Shown here: positions 56,500 through 64,000 of the stretch, one piece after another
Layout of the letters: every line of letters starts with the position of its first letter
Numbering within the stretch: position 1 is the first letter of the stretch
NCBI RefSeq assembly: GCF_001625305.1
Contig: NW_017802947.1
Coordinates: 62,001-126,000 of the forward strand
From: Branchiostoma belcheri
Taxonomy: Eukaryota > Chordata > Leptocardii > Amphioxiformes > Branchiostomatidae
DNA: 64,000 bases
Reading direction: 5' to 3'
Notes under the pieces: model-generated
Databases searched by the model: none
What the model saw: the letters and a program-made list of their open reading frames with translations, nothing else
Told to the model about the DNA's origin: nothing
Position numbers and translations under genes: made by a program

Positions 56500-56830
56500 C
56501 ACAACTATTTATTTTTCACTAGCCGACTTTTCGATGACCGTCTGTCATCTTCATCAGGGCAATTCTGACTGGTTTACTGTGCACTGACACTAGATGTTAC
56601 TTGGTGCATAGTGCCCTAAAGGTATTACATAGTTCATAGTGCAAATAAGCTAGTTTTTTCTGTTTACAATACATTCCGGAACGTAGTGTAATCGTGACAT
56701 ACATACTAGGCAATGTTACGTCATAGGGGAATATGCGGTTCCAAATGTAAAGTGTTTTTATATATAAGATTTGTTAACTGACAATACTGAGCTATCACAG
56801 TCCCAAATAGAAATTATTAAAAGTCTTGTT
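56500..56830 (-). repeat. Dispersed repeat shared with 9.4 kb
   Basis: It shares CGATGACCGTCTGTCATCTT, GGGCAATTCTGACTGG and AACAATACTGAGCTAT with 9415-9800, but lacks the second hairpin arm. It lies at the 5' side of the CR1-like copy (minus orientation). Confidence 0.6.
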
Positions 56831-57516
56831 ACGTATGTATTGTTAGGAATCATAATAGTTACAAACAATAAGAAAACCAATGTCAGTTATTAAGAATGTG
56901 ATCCCAAACATGACAAAGTTTATCCCCCCCCTCAAAACGGTTCACAATTATTACATATCCATGTACATGGTGAGTTTTGACAGCATTTGTACATCTTATC
57001 GCTTAGTCCGCAGCATTTAATGCGGGTCCAATTCTCACAATGATCTCACAATTGGGAAAGACATTTAACACGACTTTCCTCATTTAGCTCAAGTGAAATT
57101 GTCCTGTCCTGTATTTGTCCTCTGAGTTGGTGGCGGCATAAAAAGAGTTGAAAAAATTGAGTCATCACCATGTCTAGTCATGAATTGTTGCTTGGAATAA
57201 AAAATATTACTTTCAATACATAAAAACTGATTAACCAACAGCTGTTTTTATCATACGTGGCACGAACGTAATGTAAACAGGACTTTGCGTTAAAAATAAT
57301 GTGTAATTGCTTTTATGAATTCCTATTGGTGTGCCAACTTTAATTTCACATCGGAATACTACATAAAACTAATATCTATTTCATCATCACAATCTGGCGA
57401 AAATGGCTGTTTTTTTTTCAAATGAACTGATCTTACAGAAAGCCCATATGAGTGCTCGGCTTCAATATTGGACTTCGCTTATTGACTTCCTTTTTTCTAT
57501 TCTCCCTAAAATACAG
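56831..57516 (+). other. End of gene 2 intron 1, nothing recognised
   Basis: About 690 bases of AT-rich sequence without repeats or exons that I can support, ending in the CTL exon acceptor (CCTAAAATACAG). Confidence 0.55.
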
Positions 57517-57990
57517 TCAGCTGCCCAACAGGATGGAGCCCCTACGGTGGCAGATGCTATCAAGTATTCATCGCCCAACTAACATTCCCACAGGCGGAAG
57601 AGTATTGCGCAGATCCGACCAAACGCCAGGTCAATGACGGTGTGACTGCTCGGGTGGCTTTGCCAAAAGACCAAGGGATCGACGATTACATTGTGGCTCT
57701 GCGGAACGGCGTCGTCGACCAGGCCTCCTGCTGGATTGGACTGGGAGATGGTGATGTAGAGGATACATTCAAGTGGGGCGATGGGGAATTATTGGGAACC
57801 TACACCAACTGGGTATATGATGTAACGAATCCATCGAATCCCATCATTGAACCCAACGATTCGCCCGGCGATGCGGACTGTGTTCGCATTGAGAGAAATA
57901 TACCAACTTCACCAAATATCTCCAATCATTGGAGAGATTTTCCTTGTGATGATCTACAAGCTTTCTGTGTGATCTGTGAAACACTTGGTC
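57517..57990 (+). CDS. C-type lectin domain exon (gene 2)
   Basis: This 474-bp phase 1-1 exon has acceptor AAATACAG and canonical donor GTAAGT at 57991. It holds a whole long-form CTLD: CPTGWSPYGGRCYQVF, EEYC, CWIGLGDGD, TNWVYDVTN, EPNDSPGDADCVRI, WRDFPCDD and AFCVICE. The EPN tripeptide and a WRD in place of the usual WND are at the calcium and sugar site, so mannose-type binding is plausible but not certain. An earlier GT at 57988 would also keep frame. It follows the signal-peptide exon by phase. Confidence 0.93.
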
Positions 57991-59372
57991 GTAAGTATGA
58001 CCCATTGCCAACAAACTGCAATTGAGCATTTATGTAACGATAACAAAACATAAACTCCAAGATGACTTAAAAACACAACCTGTAGATGTATTTTACTTGC
58101 CTTTCTTCTTATTGAATCGACTGGTACTTCATGACCCCACAGCTTCTAATTCATAGGATGTCCAATGCTCTTTCTACTTGCCGTATATTGGTCGATAGGA
58201 CTGCCGTTGCAAATCGCTCACTACACCCTGCATTTTGCTATATATGTATCATTTTCTTTGAGTGTCCAAAGGTAATGTCACTTCTTATAGCGACTTAATG
58301 ATATTAAGGGTTCTTGTTGTTCTTTGCATGACCTATATTGTCACGTTATCAGCTGTTAGCTGCCTAGTTACGCAACTTATCAGCTATTAGCTGCCCGCAT
58401 GGTATTGTCTTTCTGCAATCTCACTAGTCATTGAAAATCTTAACAAGAGCTTGCACCTTGGAGAGCCAGCAAGCTAGCCAAACGTGGTTAACCCTCATCC
58501 GACTGAAGCATTTTTGCGACAAATCTGACAGAATGGGGTCGACACGGACCCCAGCATGTTTTATACAGATATAGCTTTTCCGGTGACTGAATCTTTGAGA
58601 GACATTTTGGCATAGCTATATAATGATTATTATGATAATCTATGCCAAGGATAAGTGGTATTTTGCACCACAAATACTAGGCTAAGCGTTATTTCTATTA
58701 TCTAGCCATATAACCTATTTTGGTTTCTACCTTTAGTACAAAAATAGTAATCAGGTCACTGTAATATTGCTGATAGCAAATATATGTTATTTATCTAAAA
58801 TCTAGAATATTCATAAGACATATGTACGTAAGAAATATGAGATTTGATTATACATAATAGTCTTAATCGTCTGATCCCCACGAAGACATACACTGGTGTT
58901 CTTGTCAAATTTGGTTAAAATGCCTTTGACTCTCTCAGTGATTGTTATACCGATATTGTTTCATCAATCTAAAAGGAATAATTTGATGTTTTAATGTGAA
59001 TAATTAGCCCTCATTTTCATAATTTATGCAACATATATACGAATACAGGCGTGGAAACAGCTGTTTCTAATTAACGAGCAAACCGCACCTTACCTCTGCA
59101 GGAACTTTGCAAAAATCTATTAAATATAGAGATGATTCTGGAATAGTACATTAAGCCTGCAGACGACGAATCAAATTACATGTCGATAAAACACAGGGAA
59201 CCGTGGGTTTTACCTGCTAACATGTAAAACCAACTGACAACAATACTCCTATCAAAACTGTTGAAATTGCACAAACAAATAGACGCCAGTCAGTCGGATG
59301 AGGGTTATATAAGACATTTCCACATGTCACACCGCTGTACATACATTATCACAACCGTGTCGTTTGAAACAG
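57991..59372 (+). other. Intron between lectin and VWD exons
   Basis: 1.4 kb with no exon or repeat that I can name. A CTGACAGAATGGGGTC-like phrase and an inverted GATGAGGGTT / AACCCTCATC pair (59298 and 58488) are present, but no element borders can be drawn. Confidence 0.5.
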
Positions 59373-59626
59373 CATGCGAGGTAGACAAAGGCACCTGCTC
59401 TGCATCTGGAGATCCACACTACGTTACGAACGACAACAGGCGTTATGACTTCCAAGGCCCGTGCAGATACACATTCGCCAAGGACTGTGATGGCGATCCG
59501 GACTTTACTGTGGAAGTACAAAACATAGGCCTACCGCCGTTCCCGAGTGCATTTTCCGTTACCGAAGAAGTCTACGTGATAGCATTTGGGATGGAAATCG
59601 CGATTCTTCAAGACAAAGTTGTGGAA
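59373..59626 (+). CDS. Gene 2 VWD domain, exon 1 of 3
   Basis: This 254-bp exon enters in phase 1 after TTGAAACAG and leaves in phase 0 at GTGAGC (59627). It encodes CEVDKGTCSASGDPHYVT, then FQGPCRYTFAKDCDGDPDF and EEVYVIAFGMEIAI. Motifs and borders match gene 1 exon 21592-21827. Confidence 0.93.
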
Positions 59627-59936
59627 GTGAGCTTCATTGTTTTTTTTTTATCTGCTCACGTAAGAGTCGGTTGTAGGGCCATGTTTTAGGAGCAACACCC
59701 CTCTTCCTGCTCCAATTCGAAGTTAACAGGAAAGGCGCACATTTCAATATACACCCATGGCGATTCTTTGGGCTTACAATGTGTAACAGACGCGTCAAAT
59801 TAAAGAGGAGCTGATGTTTGAAGATATAACTTAGGATCAGTACAGTGCACCATGTGTTTGAATTGAGGGTGCAATGACATATCCAGGGATAACTCTGCGT
59901 CTGAATGACAAAATGCACTATTTTTTCTTCAAACAG

Positions 59937-60074
59937 GTGGACGGAATGACCATATCGCTCCCCTACTACAGTTTAGATGGCAATATTGAGGTCAGCCTGG
60001 TCGGCACGTTTGTCCGTGTGCTGTTAGTAGACTCGTGCGTGGAGGTGTTCTTCGACGGGAGTCACCAAGTTAGG
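59937..60074 (+). CDS. Gene 2 VWD domain, exon 2 of 3
   Basis: This 138-bp phase 0-0 exon has acceptor CAAACAG and donor GTAAGT at 60075. It encodes VDGMTISLPYYSLDG through DSCVEVFFDGSHQVR. It has the same length and phase as 22176-22313. Confidence 0.93.
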
Positions 60075-60225
60075 GTAAGTATGTTACAGACAGTGTATTG
60101 TGCGTTGTGTGGTTGTGTTTGCCATGTCCGACTATAATAGATATTTCAAACTAACAGAACAATCTAAGTTCATAGAATATAGGTATTGTGGGGAGAATCT
60201 TAATTTCTTCGGTATGATTCTACAG

Positions 60226-60356
60226 GTGACTGTCCCAAGGACCTACGTGAACGACATGTGTGGTCTGTGTGGTAACTTCAACGATGACCCGTCCGATGAC
60301 CTGGAAGGAATGAGCGAATACGATTTCGGGACTTCACATCTGACCGACGTCTCAAC
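60226..60356 (+). CDS. Gene 2 VWD domain, exon 3 of 3
   Basis: This 131-bp exon, phase 0 to 2, has acceptor TCTACAG and donor GTAAGT at 60357. It carries NDMCGLCGNFNDDPSDDLEG. It is thirty bases shorter than the gene 1 counterpart, but the phase is the same. Confidence 0.93.
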
Positions 60357-60644
60357 GTAAGTGATGTGATGTGCATCTACAGTATTGCTAAATGCCATTT
60401 ATACTAGTGAAGATATTGTTATGTCAAATAGAATGTTTCTTTCCTGCCACATGATCCTAAATAATCAAAAGATAGGAAGATGTTGAAAATTCTTCAGAAC
60501 CATTTTCGCACTGTTGTGTTAAAGTGTTGTGTTGTGTTAAATATGTGTTTAAGAAAATGTTTGAACACATGGACTTACTTTACTTTCTGAAATCTCTGAG
60601 AGACAATTCAGTTATTGTATTTATTCATCCCCAATCCACCTCAG

Positions 60645-60931
60645 ATGTCCTGGAGGTGTCCTTCCGCCGGAAATAAATGTGGTTTGTAACGAGACATTCG
60701 AGGCTCAAGTGTCGGCGGATGACATGTGTGGGATAATAACAGATCCGTCCGGCCCGTTTGCTATTTGCCATGGCGTTGTGGACCCTCAGCTTTACCTTGA
60801 CAACTGCGTCTATGACATGTGTGGAGGAGCACCCGATGCGCTATGCCAGAACATGGAGGCGTATGCGCAGGAATGTGTGAATTCCGGCGTGCCGTCCGCA
60901 ACTCTTAATTGGCGAACTGCCGACCGATGTC
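60645..60931 (+). CDS. Gene 2 C8 domain exon
   Basis: This 287-bp exon, phase 2 to 1, has acceptor CACCTCAG and donor GTACGT at 60932. It carries DDMCGIITDPSGPFAICHG, NCVYDMCGGAPDALC, MEAYAQEC and WRTADRC, aligning with the gene 1 C8 cysteines. Confidence 0.93.
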
Positions 60932-61004
60932 GTACGTGTAATCTACGATGCATTCTAAACACCTTGACACCTTGTACATACAAACTTATACGCAAGCACG
61001 CGAG

Positions 61005-61006
<2 letters not shown>

Positions 61007-61038
<32 letters not shown>

Positions 61039-61040
61039 CC

Positions 61041-61081
<41 letters not shown>
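61007..61081. repeat. (AC)n and (CT)n microsatellite
   Basis: CA units to about 61034, then CT units to about 61081, in the intron after the C8 exon. Confidence 0.95.
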
Positions 61082-61084
<3 letters not shown>

Positions 61085-61322
61085 ATATATGTATAAGAGA
61101 TATTACTCTACATCTATATGCCATTAATACTATATATCAATACTATATATGAGATATTAATACTCTGTATGAGATATTACTCTACATCTTTAAACATGTA
61201 CAATACATACCGTAATGACATATTACTTTTGTGTTCTATACTTTTTAGAACACATTTAGAGCATTCTAAAACTGTTGTCACATCATTCAGTATTTGACTC
61301 ACTCTTTGTTTATTTTCATCAG

Positions 61323-61525
61323 CCTGGGACTGTCCAGCGAACAGTTTTTACAGTCCATGCACATCCGCCTGTCCTGCGAACTGTGTCGATCCGGACGCCG
61401 AAGAAAACTGTCTTGAATCCTGTGTAGAAGGCTGCGAGTGCGCGGATGGTTATATACTAAGTGGCGAGCACTGTGTACTTCCTTCAGACTGTGGTTGCAT
61501 CGACGATGATGGATTCTACCACGTA
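61323..61525 (+). CDS. Gene 2 TIL domain exon
   Basis: This 203-bp exon, phase 1 to 0, has acceptor TTTCATCAG and a strong donor GTAAGT at 61526. It carries CPANSFYSPCTSACPANC, ESCVEGCECADGYILSGEHC and CGCIDDDGFYHV. Its clear phase 0 end supports the choice of the weak donor in the gene 1 counterpart. Confidence 0.92.
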
Positions 61526-61877
61526 GTAAGTATGGTTTATTGTTGTAAGTTATCACCCTGAATTTGTCAGCCGTTATGTACAACATGATTGTAAAAGTTG
61601 TGTTTGTCCAATTGTATCCAACACATGTCTAGGAAATAGACACACATTATGAGTCAAATCTGTATAAGATATAATGATGTCAATGAATCATACATTGATA
61701 GCATGGCTTTGTGATAAAAAGAAGTTGATACATGTAGTTCACAAGTTGACAATGCAATGGTGTAGTGATTATAACTCTACACCAGGGAAATGTATGCTGG
61801 TGAAAAATACAAGTGCGCGCTTGGTATCTTATACCGTTTCTTTTAGCTAAATTCCGTACCCTTCCATATCATTTTAG

Positions 61878-61953
61878 CTTGGAGAAGTATGGGATGATCC
61901 TGATAATGCGGGATTCGAATGTGAATGTACTGTAGATGGCATCATCTGTGGAG
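61878..61953 (+). CDS. Gene 2 VWC-like exon
   Basis: This 76-bp exon, phase 0 to 1, has acceptor CATTTTAG and donor GTGAGA at 61954. It encodes LGEVWDDPDNAGFECEC followed by GIICG. Confidence 0.87.
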
Positions 61954-62334
61954 GTGAGAGAACCTACGAAACCAGAGAAGTCATTATTTTGATTACATGA
62001 TTTAACAGAAACCACCCTTCCACTGCTTTAGTTCCATGGTTTTCAATTTCATTTGCTTTTTTTTACCGCAAATAATATAGATATAATATAATATACTCAG
62101 TTAAACTATAAAAACACTACTTCGGTTTTAAGAATAACCCAGAAGGAAAATAGGCTATGACATCACCTTTATAATACATAACACGACAAGAGCTCAAGGG
62201 AACCAGCTTGTATAGACAAGCAAAATCATTTAGAATGCTACTAATGATTGATGATATGCCCATGCTTGTAGTAGTTTTTTGTAAGTATTATTCTCAGTTC
62301 ATGGCAGACTGTTTCCACTTTTGTTTCTCTACAG

Positions 62335-62460
62335 ATGCCGATGGATGCGACCCTGACCCGTGCGATCCCAATGCTGTATGTACAGACGTCCCAGCTCCCG
62401 GCACCGGTGCGATTTGTGTGTGTAACGAAGGATATGAAGGAGATGGATTCGTATGCACAG
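62335..62460 (+). CDS. Gene 2 EGF-like exon (CDPDPC type)
   Basis: This 126-bp phase 1-1 exon has acceptor CTCTACAG and donor GTGATA at 62461. It has six cysteines: DADGCDPDPCDPNAVC, TDVPAPGTGAICVC, GYEGDGFVC. It is a close relative of gene 1 exons 14441 and 15256. Confidence 0.92.
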
Positions 62461-62926
62461 GTGATACTACAGTTTGACACAATAATGCTTGCTCTGCATG
62501 TGCTGATGCGATACATTTTATCAATTTCATTCTAGCAACCCCCCAAAAATTGTCATTCTTCATCTGTCTTCAATAATTTGACCCAATAACATTGAGCACA
62601 GTCAACATTGTTGTTTTTAATTCCAGGGCAAACCACTAAGCCCTTCAATTAACAAGCTTGGTCTGTAATAATCTGCTTACTAACAATGTAGTAATTAACA
62701 ATGGTACGATACAAATATATATCCTCCGTGCCCCGAATCCTTTAATAGTTTTTTAATCATATACTAGTAATACCAACCTTTGTGTTGATATGGACGATAT
62801 AAATCATTTTGTAAAAAAAATAGCTCCCTTCTTGAAAATTACTAGAGGCTCTAAGGTTGATAGCAAAGAGTAAGATATAGAGTAAGATGAAGACTACGTG
62901 CATGTTTTTTCGGGTTGTCTCTACAG

Positions 62927-63055
62927 ATATCGACGAATGTGACATGTACATGGGCACGAACAACTGCCACACTCATGCAACCTGTACTAACACAGACGGT
63001 AGTTTCACATGTGACTGTAACACCGGTTACAACGGGGACGGAGTCAACTGTCATA
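62927..63055 (+). CDS. Gene 2 EGF-like exon (cb[13 protein letters not shown] type)
   Basis: This 129-bp phase 1-1 exon has acceptor CTCTACAG and donor GTAAGA at 63056. It encodes [32 protein letters not shown] and GYNGDG, with six cysteines. It is almost the same module as gene 1 10440-10568, including the two-residue insertion. Confidence 0.92.
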
Positions 63056-63814
63056 GTAAGATAAGGAATTTGGTTGTACATTATTTTGTAGATAATTGTA
63101 TTGCTAAAATGCATATTTGCATGTTTTGCAATGCGTTACTTTCATTGGATTTCTTTCCACAAGACGCCTGATAGGTTTATTAAGCACTAGTTCATGATAT
63201 CTTATTCTAATATCATTTATTTACTAACTGGTTTAACGTTATGTACTACAATTTTAGTGTGAGAATAAGGCACTTAGACTGTAAGTTAAAGAATTATATA
63301 TGTGCGCCATACAGATATGCCCCATAGATATATGTGTGAAAGGGTCGTTTACGGTATGGAACCGATAGCATGATATGCGTACGATTTCCTGCAACATTGT
63401 ACATCACATTAACATTAAAAAACAGAATAATCAAGTACATTTCAGAGAGGTTACATTTTTATACTCTACCAACTAGTAGCACGTAAAACCACGATGTCAC
63501 AACTACGGACGTAAAATATGTGCTTATTCACTTATTCACGTCAAGTGTGATATGAGTTAGAATTAGAAACCGTGAAGTTTGCACTTTACAGCGCCTTACA
63601 TTTCACTGCATCACATGTGGTTATTTATGCTGTACTTTTCTTGTTTCGATAACATAGCTCAGAAAACAGGAATTATATCTTTCATCTCATATTGAGATTC
63701 TGAAGATGTTCAGTTCTGCCTGATTTAGGTCCCTTCCTCCAGTGATGGCTGTAAGGTTTGCAGCAAAGTGTAAGATGAATATTACATGCAAACTGTTGCG
63801 ATTTGTCTTTACAG

Positions 63815-63858
63815 ATATCAATGAATCTACAGATGACAATGGCGTGTGTATCATGTAA
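63815..63858 (+). pseudogene. Decayed EGF exon start
   Basis: An acceptor (CTTTACAG) is followed by DINESTDDNGVCIM and a stop. The first cysteine is lost (Ser) and the module ends after 14 residues. A second acceptor region with an intact EGF follows 45 bases later. Confidence 0.7.
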
Positions 63859-63904
63859 ATGTTTCCTGTTACTATTAGTATGTTGTTTTGGTTTGTCTTT
63901 ACAG

Positions 63905-64000
63905 ATAACGACGAATGTGCATCTGGCACGGACAACTGTCACGATGAGGCAACCTGTACTGACACAGACGGCAGTTTCACCTGTACCTGTAACGAGGGTT
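63905..64000 (+). CDS. Gene 2 EGF-like exon, cut by window end
   Basis: The exon begins after CTTTACAG and reads DNDECASGTDNC, then CTDTDGSFTCTCNEG, with five cysteines seen before the window ends. It shows that the EGF series continues beyond 64000. Confidence 0.9.
   Translation, partial: MTTNVHLARTTVTMRQPVLTQTAVSPVPVTRV

Larger units (their letters stand above)
41121..64000 (+). other. Gene 2 span: SP-CTLD-VWD-C8-TIL-VWC-EGF secreted protein (3' end beyond window)
   Basis: Gene-level model: signal peptide, one C-type lectin domain, one VWD (three exons), C8, TIL, VWC-like, then EGF repeats continuing past the window. All phases chain. The VWD to VWC part follows gene 1 exon for exon. Carbohydrate-binding or calcium-dependent recognition by the lectin, plus VWD-type assembly, suggests a secreted mucus or matrix component or a recognition protein. 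That is inference. The only weak link is the 16.3 kb first intron; without transcripts, the signal exon could belong to another gene. Confidence 0.7.

Overview
The window looks like nuclear DNA from an invertebrate deuterostome. A lancelet (Branchiostoma) is my best guess, from the style of extracellular module exons, the many old retrotransposon pieces and the module mix; no sequence search was possible. Coding DNA is split into small exons with GT..AG borders. Most are symmetric phase 1-1 exons carrying one extracellular domain each, all on the + strand. There are no bacterial operons, CRISPR arrays or RNA genes that I can support. Three 20-base N runs (1248-1267, 19399-19418, 36280-36299) are assembly gaps of fixed size.

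Gene 1 (about 2171-27874; its 5' end lies before or at the window start) encodes a large secreted or matrix protein. It has eight intact sushi/CCP exons plus one broken one (2171-9040), then sixteen intact EGF-like exons with several broken relics (10361-20551). A VWD-C8-TIL-VWC-like block follows (21592-24667), and then two VWA domains with intact MIDAS motifs (24947-27874), ending in a TAG stop. The sushi part is a tandem triplication of a ~3.4 kb unit that carries its own MITE-like repeats. Two of the three units have also picked up an antisense retrotransposon ORF1 fragment.

27.9-40.4 kb holds no exon that I can support. Its second half is a degenerate array of ~3.3 kb non-coding repeat units with (CA)n tracts, including a near-exact duplication across an N gap that is probably an assembly artefact.

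Gene 2 starts with a candidate CCAAT box, a non-coding leader exon (donor at 40911) and a signal-peptide exon (41109-41188). A 16.3 kb first intron holds a 23-bp GC-rich minisatellite (41630-43165), a ~2 kb repeated unit (43.3-47.5 kb) and a retrotransposon graveyard on the minus strand. The graveyard contains a Penelope-like element split by a 318-bp insertion with a 6-bp target duplication, and a CR1-like LINE whose endonuclease is split by an RTE-like LINE. The gene then continues with a C-type lectin exon, VWD-C8-TIL-VWC-like exons that match gene 1 almost exon for exon, and EGF exons that run off the window end at 64000.

The two genes share a VWD-C8-TIL-VWC core with the same intron phases, and a distinctive pair of EGF exons. 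The core sits at different places: after sushi-EGF and before VWA in gene 1, after the lectin and before EGF in gene 2. This points to local duplication plus exon shuffling, and is the most interesting biology in the window. Likely roles are extracellular adhesion, matrix or immune recognition; that is inference from domains only.
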